From Petroclostridium xylanilyticum (GTDB taxonomy: Bacteria > Bacillota > Clostridia > SK-Y3): a stretch of 64,000 nucleotides of DNA. Below, in pieces: positions 48,601 to 57,643 of the stretch. Both the position numbers and the translations under genes were made by a program. The notes beneath the pieces are model-generated. The model searched no databases. It saw only the letters and a program-made list of their open reading frames with translations, and was not told the DNA's origin. Within the stretch, counting starts at the first letter, position 1; every line of letters starts with the position of its first letter. The stretch covers positions 310,001 through 374,000 of the forward strand of contig NZ_NPML01000013.1 in the NCBI RefSeq assembly GCF_002252565.1, in the 5' to 3' direction.

Positions 48601-49220
48601 AATTCCCGGATAGAATCTATCTCATCGTCAAAAAATTCTATCCTGTAGGCGCAGTTGGAAATAAGAGGATAAAAATCAACAATTCCTCCTCTTACGCTGA
48701 ACTGTCCTCTGCCTTCCACCATATCGACACGTTCATAGCCCATAGCTGTAAAATTTTCAATTATTTCATGCTGGTCATAGATCATGCCGACTCTTAAAGT
48801 CATTCTATGTTTTATGTAAACCTCATGAGGAATAGTATATTGCTGCAGCGCCTCTATTGATGCTATTACAACTGTCTTTTCACCATCTCTGCATAACGCA
48901 TCCAATACTTCAATCCGCTTCTGGAGTATCTCGGTACTATGAGCTTCAATATCGTAAAGTATCAATTCTTTACTTGGAAACAACTTTACTTTATCCCCTA
49001 TAAAGAAACTCATATCTTCATAAAGTTTTTTAGCCTGCAGATCATTATAAGTAACAATCAGGCACGGCCTTTTAGTATGTTCACACACTGAATACATCAG
49101 GTGGGTTTTCTGAGAATCGGAAGCGCCGATAATATTGATAGGACTTATTCCTTCTTTTATCCCGGCAAGTAATGTATTATATTCTTCCAGTTCTAAAAGA
49201 AAATCAGTAAAACCTTTCAT
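45699..49220 (-). CDS. mfd: Transcription-repair coupling factor
   Basis: A 1173-residue ATP-dependent translocase that removes stalled RNA polymerase and recruits UvrA. Domains in order are the UvrB-like N region (residues 1-300), the CarD-like RNA polymerase-interacting domain (IGDYVVHQNHGIGQYIG near 490), superfamily 2 helicase motifs (LLCGDVGYGKTEVAIRAAF Walker A, DEEQRFGV box, TATPIPRTL) at about 630-1000 and the C-terminal TRCF domain. The ATG at 49220 follows GGAGG by 5 bases. It starts one base after the pth stop codon, so the genes are coupled. Confidence 0.97.
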   Translation of the reverse strand: MKGFTDFLLELEEYNTLLAGIKEGISPINIIGASDSQKTHLMYSVCEHTKRPCLIVTYNDLQAKKLYEDMSFFIGDKVKLFPSKELILYDIEAHSTEILQKRIEVLDALCRDGEKTVVIASIEALQQYTIPHEVYIKHRMTLRVGMIYDQHEIIENFTAMGYERVDMVEGRGQFSVRGGIVDFYPLISNCAYRIEFFDDEIDSIREFDVLTQLSIDKVDEVSVPMAREVVFHKDDIDNIADKMGTMLKKLENKLAVSKNKEVINLAIQHLGEDVEKIRQQHYFASIDKYLPIIYTGQPTLLQYLSNNALIFIDEPSRVRQRAETVELEFNETVKSMMEKGLLLEETSKLLIDYADLIKQFTARVLIGISALSHSSPDYKPKRIVNMVTKTLHSFHGKIEFLYDDLKVWKEKKYRIVVLSGTKNRGEKLVETLNDMKLNSIYVHELNEVIPRGQIVVTHGSLNKGFEYPLINFVLVSDKEIFGQERKINKAKLRKSANRIKAFTDLSIGDYVVHQNHGIGQYIGIEKLVVEGASKDYLKIKYQGDDFLYVPTNQLDLIQKYIGADGKIPRLHKLGGTDWAKTKSKVRKSVQELARGLLELYAARQALKGYAFSPDTAWQRQFEDTFPYEETADQLRCIEEVKKDMEKPMPMDRLLCGDVGYGKTEVAIRAAFKAAMDGKQVAYLVPTTVLAQQHYSNFVQRMKDFPVKVEMLSRFRSAAEQKNIVKQLKTGEIDIIIGTHRILQKDLQFKDLGLVIIDEEQRFGVAHKEKLKNIKKDVDVLTLTATPIPRTLHMSMIGIRDMSVIEEPPEDRYPVQTYVLEYNYALIQDAIIREINRGGQVYYLYNRVKEIYKVAQEIQQMVPEARVTVAHGQMNEDELEEAMLKVLNGEADVLVCTTIIETGLDIPNMNTIIIEDADRMGLSQLYQLRGRVGRSNRLAYAYLTYRKDKVLQEAAEKRLQAIKEFTEFGSGFKIAMRDLEIRGAGNLLGPEQHGHMEAVGYDMYCKLLEEVVKELKGEPVEEMVETAVDINVDAYIPESYIKNHSQRVEIYKKIASIQDLQDSYDVEEEMEDRYGDLPVPAANLIKIALIKSLANELKISTVSQKGANIFIQFHNDKSINMKAVVEVVNQFKGQILFTASDKPYLTYKIASMENTKLLDNIKIILQQLKELQTS

Positions 49221-49221
49221 T

Positions 49222-49788
49222 TTATCCTCCATTAAACCTGTTCATTGCTTCATTTACTCCTGCCTGGATAATGACCGGCACAGCATCAGCAGCTTTTTTC
49301 AGGGAATTTATCATAATCTCCTGCTCTTTTTCACTAAATCGGCCTAATACAAAGTCTGCAAGATCATAGTCCGGGTGTGAAGGCTGTCCTACACCGATTT
49401 TGATTCTTGGAAAAACATCTGAGTTCAGCTGGTATATAATAGATTTAATTCCATTGTGTCCTCCTGCACTGCCCTTGGCTCTAATTCTTAATTTCCCCGG
49501 TTCGAGACTGATGTCATCATATATTACAATTATGTTATCATTATTAATTTTATACCATTCTTTCATTTCCCTGATGCTCTCGCCACTGAGATTCATATAT
49601 GTCTGCGGCTTTGCAAGTACCACTTTTTTTCCTTGTATCATTCCTTCACCAATTAATGCTTTATGTTTTACCTTTGTAACTGCAATATTGTATAAAGCTG
49701 CTAAATAGTCTATTACTTCAAAGCCAACATTATGTCTGGTTCCTGCATATTTACTGCCCGGGTTGCCCAGGCCAACGATGAGATACAT
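49222..49788 (-). CDS. pth: Peptidyl-tRNA hydrolase
   Basis: 188 residues. The enzyme cleaves peptidyl-tRNA released from ribosomes; the Bacillus gene is also known as spoVC. Conserved residues are MYLIVGLGNPGSKYAGTRHNVGFEVID (His near 20), KPQTYMNLSGESI, IIVIYDDISLEPGKLRIRAKGSAGGHNGIKSI (catalytic Asp near 92) and RIKIGVGQP. The start at 49788 matches the family; a TTG four codons upstream is possible. The ribosomal protein ctc, which usually precedes pth in Bacillus, is missing here. Confidence 0.96.
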   Translation of the reverse strand: MYLIVGLGNPGSKYAGTRHNVGFEVIDYLAALYNIAVTKVKHKALIGEGMIQGKKVVLAKPQTYMNLSGESIREMKEWYKINNDNIIVIYDDISLEPGKLRIRAKGSAGGHNGIKSIIYQLNSDVFPRIKIGVGQPSHPDYDLADFVLGRFSEKEQEIMINSLKKAADAVPVIIQAGVNEAMNRFNGG

Positions 49789-49897
49789 AGCTTTAATCAA
49801 CCTTTCTATGTTATCATTGAATCATACGACCAAAAGGCCAGGCATGAATACCTGACCTGATAGGTTGCTGCATATTTCCATTTTTGTGGTTCGGTTT

Positions 49898-49923
49898 TAC
49901 TCCCCACTGTCCACTCCCCACTA
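49898..49923. repeat. Dispersed GGGGAGTGGACAGTGGGG repeat, second copy
   Basis: The 26-base sequence is the exact reverse complement of 3690-3715 and lies between pth and prs. Confidence 0.8.
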
Positions 49924-49931
49924 TTTTCATA

Positions 49932-50888
49932 TTACACAAACAGCGTGCTCACCGGTAAGTCTTCGTAAATCCTTTCAATTGCTTCTGCAAATATTGGTGC
50001 GACTGATAGCACTTTAATTTTGTCAATGGTTTTCTCCGGTGATAGTGGAATTGTATCCAGTGTTACCAGCTCTTTTATTGGTGACTGAGCAATTCTCTCT
50101 ATCGCCGGACCGGAAAGTACACCGTGTGTGCAGCAAGCATATACTTCTTTGGCCCCTCGCTCCATTAATGCTTTCGCACCGTGCGTAATGGTACCGGCAG
50201 TATCAATCATGTCATCGACAAGAATTACCTTCTTGTCAATAATATCGCCTATAACATTCATTACCTCCGCTACATTTGCCTTCGGTCTTCTTTTATCAAT
50301 AATTGCCAGTGGAGCATCAAGACGGGCAGCAAAATTTCTCGCCCTTGTTACGCTTCCCAGGTCAGGTGAAACGACTACTACATCATCTTTACTATCTTGG
50401 AATTTATTTGTATAGTATTGGCCTAATATCGGTACTCCCAGCAAATGATCTACCGGAATATTAAAGAAACCCTGTATCTGCGGAGCATGAAGGTCCATTG
50501 TCAGCACTCTGTCTGCTCCTGCTGTTGCTATAAGGTCTGCTACCAGTTTCGCAGAGATAGGGTCTCTTGCTTTTGCTTTACGGTCCTGCCTTGCATAACC
50601 GAAATAAGGAATAACCGCAGTAATTCTTCCTGCTGAAGCTCTTTTAAATGCATCAATCATTATAAGCAATTCCATTAAATGATCATTAACAGGGTAGCTT
50701 GTGGATTGAACCACAAAAACATCAGAACCTCTTACTGTTTCTCCAATGTTAACAAATATCTCTCCATCACTGAAAGTTCCAACTTCGGAATTTCCTACAG
50801 GAATTCCAATGATTTCTGCTATTGCTTTTGCCAGCTTAGGATTTGCATTGGCAGTAAATATTTTAATGTTTTTTCCATGTGTTATCAT
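49932..50888 (-). CDS. prs: Ribose-phosphate pyrophosphokinase
   Basis: A 318-residue enzyme that makes PRPP from ribose 5-phosphate and ATP, feeding nucleotide, His and Trp synthesis. Clear motifs are [24 protein letters not shown], the flexible loop [40 protein letters not shown] and the PRPP site [19 protein letters not shown]. The ATG overlaps the glmU stop codon (ATGA), so the two are translationally coupled. Confidence 0.98.
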   Translation of the reverse strand: MITHGKNIKIFTANANPKLAKAIAEIIGIPVGNSEVGTFSDGEIFVNIGETVRGSDVFVVQSTSYPVNDHLMELLIMIDAFKRASAGRITAVIPYFGYARQDRKAKARDPISAKLVADLIATAGADRVLTMDLHAPQIQGFFNIPVDHLLGVPILGQYYTNKFQDSKDDVVVVSPDLGSVTRARNFAARLDAPLAIIDKRRPKANVAEVMNVIGDIIDKKVILVDDMIDTAGTITHGAKALMERGAKEVYACCTHGVLSGPAIERIAQSPIKELVTLDTIPLSPEKTIDKIKVLSVAPIFAEAIERIYEDLPVSTLFV

Positions 50889-52261
50889 TTGTGTACTCTC
50901 CCCCTCTTTTCCACCCAGCCTTCTTTGACTACCTGGCGTTCTCTTGCAATGGCCAGTGATCCTTCGGGCACTTCATCTGTAATCGTAGAGCCGGCTGCTA
51001 TGTATGCATTCTTATTAACAGTAACCGGAGCAACAAGATTTACATTGCAACCAACAAAGGTATTATCTCCTATCACGGTCTTATGCTTCCTCTGTCCATC
51101 ATAGTTCACTGTTACCGTACCGCACCCCATATTCACATTTTTTCCCACTTCAGCATCCCCTATGTAAGTAAGATGAGAAACTTTTGTGTTATCACCAATT
51201 ACCGACTTTTTAATCTCAACAAAGTCACCAATTTTTACATTTCGTCCAATTCTGCTTTCCGGTCTTATATAGGCAAAAGGGCCTACATGAGTGTCTTCAC
51301 TTACATGACTTTCTATGACAACTGAATTTTGTACTTCTACATTTTTCTCAATAGTAGAGCTTATAATCCGGCTATTAGGCCCTATGGTACAACCTTCACC
51401 AATCCTGGTATTTCCCTCTATGATGCAGCCGGGATAAATAATGGTATCCATTTCTATTTCTACATCTGCCTGAATGTACGTATTAGAAGGGTCAATAATG
51501 GTTACACCATTCTCCATGTGTTTTGACAAAATTCTCTGTTGCATTACCTTTTCAGCCTGAGAAAGCTGTATACGGTTATTGATACCTGATAATTCGTTGG
51601 AATCATCAATTTTTAGTGCTCCAACTTTGAATTTTTCATTGATGAGAATTTCAATAGTGTCTGTAAGATAATATTCACCTTGTGAATTGTTATTATTTAT
51701 TTTGCCTAGAGCGTCCAATAAATGCTTTATTGTAAAACAATATACCCCTGGATTAACTTCTTTGATTGCTCTTTCCTGTTCATTCGCATCTCTATGCTCT
51801 ATTATCTTTACAACATTACCTTGAGCGTCCCTTATAATTCTCCCATAACCTGTAGCATCTTCAAGTTCAGTAGTAATAATAGTAGCAGCGTTACCGTTTT
51901 GGATATGATAATCAAGTGCTTTTTTTATTGTTTCTCCTTTTATTAGTGGAGTATCTCCATATAATACAATTACATACCCTTGTTTATTCTCCAGCATGGG
52001 TTGAGCCTGCATTACCGCGTGTCCGGTACCTAACTGTTCCTTCTGTAAAGCAAATCGTACTTTATCCCCCATATATTCCATTACTTCTTCGGCTTTATGT
52101 CCTACTACCACTATACAGTCCTGAATACCTGCATTTTGAACAGAACCATATACCCATTCCACAAGTGCTTTGCCACATATTTTATGGAGTACCTTGGACA
52201 TTTTTGACTTCATTCGCTTGCCTTCACCAGCAGCTAAAATAATTGCGGACAAGTCTTCCAA
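50885..52261 (-). CDS. glmU: Bifunctional UDP-N-acetylglucosamine synthesis enzyme GlmU
   Basis: A 458-residue enzyme with uridyltransferase and acetyltransferase activities, giving UDP-GlcNAc for peptidoglycan. The N-terminal pyrophosphorylase motif [28 protein letters not shown] is at residues 9-36. The left-handed beta-helix of hexapeptide repeats starts near 250 ([31 protein letters not shown]). Active-site parts for acetyl transfer include [26 protein letters not shown] and [13 protein letters not shown]. Order spoVG-glmU-prs matches Bacillus. Confidence 0.98.
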   Translation of the reverse strand: MEDLSAIILAAGEGKRMKSKMSKVLHKICGKALVEWVYGSVQNAGIQDCIVVVGHKAEEVMEYMGDKVRFALQKEQLGTGHAVMQAQPMLENKQGYVIVLYGDTPLIKGETIKKALDYHIQNGNAATIITTELEDATGYGRIIRDAQGNVVKIIEHRDANEQERAIKEVNPGVYCFTIKHLLDALGKINNNNSQGEYYLTDTIEILINEKFKVGALKIDDSNELSGINNRIQLSQAEKVMQQRILSKHMENGVTIIDPSNTYIQADVEIEMDTIIYPGCIIEGNTRIGEGCTIGPNSRIISSTIEKNVEVQNSVVIESHVSEDTHVGPFAYIRPESRIGRNVKIGDFVEIKKSVIGDNTKVSHLTYIGDAEVGKNVNMGCGTVTVNYDGQRKHKTVIGDNTFVGCNVNLVAPVTVNKNAYIAAGSTITDEVPEGSLAIARERQVVKEGWVEKRGRVHK

Positions 52262-52421
52262 ACAAAAACACCATCCTCGTTAAATTTTTACCGTTACTAT
52301 TCTCTCACTTTTTTAATTTTTTTTCAACCCTTTAAATAAAATATTGTATACAAAATTTATTTAAAGAGTATTCTTCCAATAACTGATATTCCTGAAGTTT
52401 TACTATAATATTCCATACAAA

Positions 52422-52445
52422 AAAAGACACCATACAGTGTCTTTT
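52422..52445 (-). terminator. Terminator of spoVG
   Basis: AAAAGACAC and GTGTCTTTT arms around CATACA, just downstream of the spoVG stop codon; ahead of glmU. Confidence 0.8.
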
Positions 52446-52463
52446 CTTCAGAATCAGTAAATC

Positions 52464-52757
52464 TTATAAAATTCCCTCATCCTGTGTAAGCTCATTTTCC
52501 TGGATTACAGTTGTTTCAAACTTCTCCAATATGGCATTTTGAAGCATTTCACGCATCTCAGCATTAATTGGATGTGCAATATCCTTGAATTCACCATCGG
52601 GTGTTTTTCGGCTGGGCATTGCAATAAACATCTTATCCTGACTTTCGATAACTTTAATATCATGTACTACAAAAGCATTATCAAAGGTTACAGATACAAC
52701 TGCTTTCATTTTACCTTCTGCATTGATTTTTCTTATACGAATATCAGTTATTTCCAT
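52464..52757 (-). CDS. spoVG: Septation protein/RNA-binding regulator SpoVG
   Basis: 97 residues with the full SpoVG pattern: [38 protein letters not shown], then [30 protein letters not shown]. It is a nucleic-acid-binding global regulator of sporulation, septation and surface traits. AGGAGGTGG lies about 10 bases before the ATG. It follows purR as in Bacillus except that the RidA-like yabJ is absent. I did not find a convincing sigma-H promoter upstream. Confidence 0.98.
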   Translation of the reverse strand: MEITDIRIRKINAEGKMKAVVSVTFDNAFVVHDIKVIESQDKMFIAMPSRKTPDGEFKDIAHPINAEMREMLQNAILEKFETTVIQENELTQDEGIL

Positions 52758-52857
52758 GATGTGCTCTCCACCTCCTGCGAAGTAACTAGGTTAGCTGCAT
52801 GTCGTAAATCCTAATGCTCTTTTTAATATTCTCAATTCATAATTTATCATTCGCAAT

Positions 52858-53676
52858 TTAATCTAATTTTATACCCGGTTTTAAGTCTATGATATTTTGT
52901 TGTTCATCAACGTCATTTAATATCATTAAAGAAAAATATTCATTGATAAATTTTTTTGAGGGTTCTTTTGTTGAAATTAAAACTGCGATGCCTTCTACTG
53001 TCGACTCAAACTCTTTCATAAGTTCAATAATCCCCCGTGCTGTCCCTCCGCCTTTCATAAAATCGTCAACGAATAAAACTTTTGAATTTTTTTTGATTGC
53101 CCTTCGTGACAGGGACATGGTCTGAATTCTCCGGCTGGAGGCAGATACGTAGTTAATATTCACCGATGATCCTTCAGTTACCTTACTATCCCTTCTTACA
53201 ATAATTAAAGGCACATTTAAATATCTTGCAGTCATCATTGATATCGGAATTCCCTTTGTTTCTACTGTTACTACATAATCAATATCATCGTTTATAAACT
53301 GTCCTGCAAATATCTTACCTATATTATCTACAACGGTTGGATTGTAAATAATATCTGTCATATACAGAAACCCTCCCGAAAGAATCCGGTTGGAATCCGA
53401 AAGACTGTTGCACAAATTAGATACAATCGTTTTTACTTTTTCTTTTCCAAGTACAGGTATATATTTAACTCCTCCAGCTGCTCCCGAAACAGTCTCGATT
53501 GTACCCAGTTCAAATTTTTCCACAATTCCTTTTAATAGCTCAACATCTTCACTTAGTGTAGATTTTGCACAATTAAAGTTTTCAACAAAATAATTAAATG
53601 TAAACAGTTGATTCGGCTGATCACTTAGAATTTTAATCAAGGCTGCAATTCTCTCATTTCTTTGTAACTTCTCCAT
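52858..53676 (-). CDS. purR: Purine operon repressor PurR
   Basis: A 272-residue Gram-positive PurR. The winged-helix N domain (residues 5-75; ERIAALIKILSDQPNQLFTFNYFVENF, STLSEDVELLKGIV) is joined to a phosphoribosyltransferase-like domain with VETKGIPISMMTARYLNVPLIIVRRD and the PRPP-binding KVLFVDDFMKGGGTARGIIELM near residue 205. It represses purine genes until PRPP rises. The position before spoVG is conserved. The start follows GGGAGGATAGCTA. Confidence 0.96.
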   Translation of the reverse strand: MEKLQRNERIAALIKILSDQPNQLFTFNYFVENFNCAKSTLSEDVELLKGIVEKFELGTIETVSGAAGGVKYIPVLGKEKVKTIVSNLCNSLSDSNRILSGGFLYMTDIIYNPTVVDNIGKIFAGQFINDDIDYVVTVETKGIPISMMTARYLNVPLIIVRRDSKVTEGSSVNINYVSASSRRIQTMSLSRRAIKKNSKVLFVDDFMKGGGTARGIIELMKEFESTVEGIAVLISTKEPSKKFINEYFSLMILNDVDEQQNIIDLKPGIKLD

Positions 53677-54050
53677 TAGCTATCCTCCCACGAACTACTA
53701 ACTATTTATCCATCATTATACACAAATAGACGAATATTTAAAAGCTTTTTTAAAAAATTATTCACTATACCTGGTGCTGCTTTTTTCTACCCTGCTTACA
53801 TCTATAAAACAAATTTTATTCAAAGCAGAGTATATATTTTAAAAAATTTTTCCATATAATAATTAAGGAAAAGTTCACAGTTCGCTAATTTTAGTATTTG
53901 CGTACGACAAACTATTTTTATTCTTGCATTAATGATGTATAATAAATAGGTAAAATAATGAATGCAATATGTTAGAATTGATAATAATTGACAATAACCC
54001 CAAAGCTGAGATGAATACTTATGTTTTGGGTTAAGTGAGGAGTGTTACAT
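53677..54050. other. Divergent intergenic region purR-murC
   Basis: 374 AT-rich bases. A TATAAT at 53938-53943 may be the murC -10 box, but no good -35 lies 17 bases upstream. A short GTTCACAGTTCG repeat fragment lies at about 53873-53884. Nothing else seen. Confidence 0.4.
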
Positions 54051-55472
54051 TTGCCTGAATTTAAACTCGAATTATTAAAACCCGGTACCCATATCCATTT
54101 TATCGGTATTGGCGGTATTAGCATGAGTGCCCTTGCTGAAATACTTGTAAACAATGGATGTTTAGTTTCCGGCTCCGATATAAAAGAATCGTCCCTTACC
54201 GATAAGCTGAAGGATATAGGGGTTAGATTCTTTCTTGGTCATGCAAAGGAAAATGTTACAGGAGCAGATCTTGTAATATATACAGCAGCAGTAAAAAATT
54301 CCAACCCGGAAATGCAAGCTGCCAGAGAATTAAATATCCCTATTATTGAAAGGCCTGCCTTATTAGGGGAAATTATGAAAAAATACCAGAATGCCGTTGC
54401 AGTATCAGGAACTCATGGAAAAACAACTACTACATCTATGGTTTCGTTGATCCTGATGCATGCGAATCTGGACCCTACCATATTGGTCGGTGGTGAACTA
54501 GATGCGATAGGTGGCAACGTCCGGGTGGGGAATAGTACATATTTTGTTACAGAAGCTTGCGAATACGTTGAGAGCTTTCTTAAGTTCTATCCGTATATTG
54601 GGATAATACTTAATATTGAAGCAGATCATCTTGACTATTTTAAAGATTTAGACCATATTATTCACTCGTTTAGAAAATTTGCCCAACTTATTCCCGTTAA
54701 TGGATATGCAATAGTATGCGCTGACGATAGCAATGCACTTAGAGCCGTTGATGGTCTGAAATGTAACATATTAACCTATGGAATGAAAGAGCAATCTTAT
54801 GACTGGAAGGCAGAAAATATTACCTTTAATTCATATGGTTTTGCGAATTTTGATATTATTTATAGAGGGATCAAGCTTACAAATATACAGCTTAGCATCC
54901 CGGGTATTCATAATGTATATAATGCGCTTGCAGCCGCTGCGTGCGCTTATGCTCTGAACGTAGATATAAAGCATATTGCCGCTGCCCTTTATGCTTTTAA
55001 AGGTACTCACCGGCGCTTTGAAATCAAAGGAAAACTAAACGGTTTTACAATTGTGGATGACTATGCCCATCATCCTACCGAGATAAAGGCGACCCTTGCA
55101 GCAGCATCGAAATTTCCTCACAAAAGACTATGGTGCATTTTTCAACCCCATACTTATACAAGAACGCTGGCACTGCTGGATGAATTTTCAGAAGCCTTTG
55201 TAGATGCTGATAGAGTTATTATAGCTGATATTTATGCTGCGAGAGAAGCAGATGAGGGAAAGGTACATTCAAGAGATTTGGTTGAACAAATAAACGATAA
55301 AGGTGGTCGTGCACAGCACATCTCCGATTTTGATGAAATTGTTTCATATATCCTTGAACAAGCCCAAGAGGGAGACCTCGTAATTACGATGGGAGCCGGA
55401 GATATTTATAAGGTCGGAGAAATGATGCTTAAGAATGCAGAATTTGATTCAAAAGCTCTGGTTCAGATATAG
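54051..55472 (+). CDS. murC: UDP-N-acetylmuramate--L-alanine ligase
   Basis: A 473-residue cytoplasmic ligase adding L-Ala to UDP-MurNAc. Domain 1 has HIHFIGIGGISMSALAEILVNNG near residue 17. The ATP loop AVSGTHGKTTTTSMVSLIL is near 118. Further Mur motifs are TEACEYVESFLKFYPYIGIILNIEADHLDYF, GIHNVYNALAAAA and DDYAHHPTEIKATL. The start is TTG at 54051, nine bases after GAGGAG; an in-frame GTG at 54042 overlaps that site. It is transcribed opposite to its neighbours and links the spoVG block and the mbl block. Confidence 0.97.
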   Translation: MPEFKLELLKPGTHIHFIGIGGISMSALAEILVNNGCLVSGSDIKESSLTDKLKDIGVRFFLGHAKENVTGADLVIYTAAVKNSNPEMQAARELNIPIIERPALLGEIMKKYQNAVAVSGTHGKTTTTSMVSLILMHANLDPTILVGGELDAIGGNVRVGNSTYFVTEACEYVESFLKFYPYIGIILNIEADHLDYFKDLDHIIHSFRKFAQLIPVNGYAIVCADDSNALRAVDGLKCNILTYGMKEQSYDWKAENITFNSYGFANFDIIYRGIKLTNIQLSIPGIHNVYNALAAAACAYALNVDIKHIAAALYAFKGTHRRFEIKGKLNGFTIVDDYAHHPTEIKATLAAASKFPHKRLWCIFQPHTYTRTLALLDEFSEAFVDADRVIIADIYAAREADEGKVHSRDLVEQINDKGGRAQHISDFDEIVSYILEQAQEGDLVITMGAGDIYKVGEMMLKNAEFDSKALVQI

Positions 55473-55485
55473 ACTAACTTACATA

Positions 55486-55557
55486 TATGCGACTGAGGAA
55501 CCGTCCCCATGTCGCGAAGGAGACGCGCGACAGGGGACGGTTCTCGGTTGTCGCATA
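55486..55557. repeat. Orphan REP/BIME-like palindrome with GGGGACGGTTC core
   Basis: Outer arms TATGCGAC/GTCGCATA, inner GAACCGTCCCC (55498-55508) and GGGGACGGTTC (55533-55543), with GTCGCG/CGCGAC at the tip. The core equals that flanking the RAYT gene at 34572. It lies between convergent murC and fabZ. Confidence 0.85.
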
Positions 55558-55560
55558 TTT

Positions 55561-55992
55561 TTATTTATTCTCAACAATTGCAAACATTAGCTCGCCGGAA
55601 GCTGCTACTTCATCACCTATATAAGCTGTACCATTTGCTTTGCCAATACCTCTTTTGAATGCTGTCATTTCTACTTCCAGCCTGAGTGTATCACCCGGTC
55701 TTACCTGTTTCCTGAATCTGAAATTATCAATACCTGTAAATACTCCTAACTTTCCTTTATATTCTTCCATAGAGAGTATTGCAACTGCTCCTACCTGAGC
55801 TAATGCCTCAACAATGAGCACACCGGGCATAATAGGATTGCCAGGAAAATGCCCTTGAAAGAATGGTTCGTTTACCGTTACATTTTTAATTCCAACAGCT
55901 TTTTTACCAACTTCCATCTCTTCAATTCTGTCCACAAGCAAAAAAGGATACCTGTGAGGGATGATCTTTTGAATTTCTACGTTAGAAAGCAT
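55561..55992 (-). CDS. fabZ: 3-hydroxyacyl-ACP dehydratase FabZ
   Basis: A 143-residue hot-dog-fold enzyme of fatty acid elongation. The signature is [20 protein letters not shown] at the start and [26 protein letters not shown] with the catalytic His near residue 49 and Glu near 63. Length is normal. AGGAGG lies just before the ATG. In Bacillus, fabZ (ywpB) is also adjacent to the flhP-flhO-mbl run, so the position is conserved. It is separated from the flagellar genes by the glycosidase gene. Confidence 0.96.
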   Translation of the reverse strand: MLSNVEIQKIIPHRYPFLLVDRIEEMEVGKKAVGIKNVTVNEPFFQGHFPGNPIMPGVLIVEALAQVGAVAILSMEEYKGKLGVFTGIDNFRFRKQVRPGDTLRLEVEMTAFKRGIGKANGTAYIGDEVAASGELMFAIVENK

Positions 55993-56076
55993 TTCATTTC
56001 CTCCTGTCTCTTAAATTAAAAACTATTAATTACCTAATACTATCACCTGCTAATAAAAATTATATGTAATTTTCCT

Positions 56077-57213
56077 TCATTTGTCAACCTTAATAATAAT
56101 CGCCCCTCCTACATCCCGTTCTCTCCCCCTGTATGAAGGGCTGTTTACAACTTTTCCATTTACTACCATTGTGGTGGAAGCACCTCCATCAAGCATAAGC
56201 GCATTATTGATACCTTTTGATAGAAGATATCCGGCAAGTTCATCACCCGTAAGGCCTGTGCTGTACCCCGGTTGTCTTCCGTCTATAGTCATAAAGATGG
56301 CTGTATTTTCATTCTTCGTTCCTACTACTGTACGTGGTTCTCTGTTAGTCATCAACCCTACCCAGGGTTCCCTCTCTCTCACTACTTTTCTGCCATCCTT
56401 CACTACCCAGAATCCTCCTTCAAGGGCCTGGACTATTTTCCCGTAAGAAGGAAAAGTATTATATACGACCTTAATATTTTTCCTCTTATATGCGATAAAT
56501 GATTCAAGTTGTCGAATTTTTTCACCTGCTGCCGCTACCAGTAAACCATTTCGTGGGATTTTGACCTCAGTCTCTGATAAAATAAAGTCAGATATTATAT
56601 TATCGTCTGCAATAACATTAAAAGTAGCCCTTCCATTGATTCTTGTCGTTAACCCATATTCAGGAGTATATACTATTATTTCATCCTCTCGCGGGTTACG
56701 ATTGATTCCGTCAATTTTCAGTCTGTAACCCTCAATATCCAATTCTAACTCAATATCTATATCCAATATTTTAAAATTACGATGTTCATCAATGATGAAT
56801 ACAGGCCTGTCATTTAACTTTGGTGCCGTACATAGTAATTTACTGTCTATTACCACAAACCCTGCAGGCTGTCCATAGGGATAAAAAAAGCCTCCATTGA
56901 TTGCTGCATCAGCTTTTTTTCTATTGGCCATAGCACTCGTCTTTTCAAATCCGAAAATACTGTCATGGGAAAGAACAGGAGTAACATATACGCGCCGGTC
57001 TTTTATATTTACCTCCAATATATTAATTACCTGTACATTGCCGTTAATCTCTTCCTGTACCTGTTTATGTACAAGCGGCTCAATCTTACTGGAAGCTTCT
57101 CCCTCTTCCTCTGAAAGGTCTCGTCCTCCCCTGGTACCATGGTTATAAAATAAAAAAACAGCGGTAACCACAAGTACCACTGCTGCAGATATTATCAAAT
57201 TTCTTTTTTTCAT
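56077..57213 (-). CDS. Phosphodiester glycosidase (NAGPA-domain) protein
   Basis: 378 residues. Residues 5-24 form a membrane anchor (LIISAAVVLVVTAVFLFYN). The catalytic-type domain covers about 110-375 with KADAAINGGFFYPYGQPAGFVVID near 100, TAIFMTIDGRQPGYSTGLTGDEL near 305 and NALMLDGGASTTMVVNGKVVNSPS near 338, the family signatures. Relatives remove GlcNAc from phosphodiesters, and bacterial members may act on wall polymers. It overlaps the rod-binding protein gene by four bases, so it is translated with the flagellar-type operon. Substrate unknown. Confidence 0.86.
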   Translation of the reverse strand: MKKRNLIISAAVVLVVTAVFLFYNHGTRGGRDLSEEEGEASSKIEPLVHKQVQEEINGNVQVINILEVNIKDRRVYVTPVLSHDSIFGFEKTSAMANRKKADAAINGGFFYPYGQPAGFVVIDSKLLCTAPKLNDRPVFIIDEHRNFKILDIDIELELDIEGYRLKIDGINRNPREDEIIVYTPEYGLTTRINGRATFNVIADDNIISDFILSETEVKIPRNGLLVAAAGEKIRQLESFIAYKRKNIKVVYNTFPSYGKIVQALEGGFWVVKDGRKVVREREPWVGLMTNREPRTVVGTKNENTAIFMTIDGRQPGYSTGLTGDELAGYLLSKGINNALMLDGGASTTMVVNGKVVNSPSYRGRERDVGGAIIIKVDK

Positions 57214-57620
57214 TCTTTTTCATCCTCTGTACCTTCATTAGTCTTCTCATTACTGCTTAGAGGCTTATACATACTTTCCATTTTCGCCGATAACTGCTTG
57301 AAGAGCATTTCACCTAATCCCATTCCACGGCCTTCACTTGCCTTGGAAACAAATTCTTCATCCAGCATTGATTCAAAAGTCTCCCGTGCAAAACTATTTG
57401 GAACGAGTTCTGATTTTAGCACCGTAGCTTTCATCTGTTTATACACCATATTCATAAACAACTGTTCAAAACCTCGACAGGCTTCTCTTAACTTTTTTTC
57501 GTCCTTTTGGTCAAATGCCTTTTGCAGTTCATCCTGAAAACTATTATCTTTCACGCTGCCAGTTTGAAATTGTACAGTATCTGTCCTTGCTGCTCCTAAT
57601 GAAATACTATCTATTTTCAT
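57210..57620 (-). CDS. FlgJ-type rod-binding protein (N-terminal domain only)
   Basis: 136 residues with the rod-binding motif LREACRGFEQLFMNMVYKQMKATVLKSE (near 45-75) and FESMLDEEFVSKASEGRGMGLGEMLFKQL (near 90-120). The peptidoglycan hydrolase domain found in proteobacterial FlgJ is absent, as usual in Firmicutes. The ATG at 57620 follows GGAGAGG. It lies 23 bases after flgG, so it probably works in rod assembly. Confidence 0.86.
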   Translation of the reverse strand: MKIDSISLGAARTDTVQFQTGSVKDNSFQDELQKAFDQKDEKKLREACRGFEQLFMNMVYKQMKATVLKSELVPNSFARETFESMLDEEFVSKASEGRGMGLGEMLFKQLSAKMESMYKPLSSNEKTNEGTEDEKE

Positions 57621-57643
57621 ATTCCTCTCCAAGTACATAAAGA

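Noticed and set aside
52758-52857. Sigma-H promoter for spoVG
   Set aside because: An AGGATTT-like -35 is present but no GAAT box lies at the right distance.
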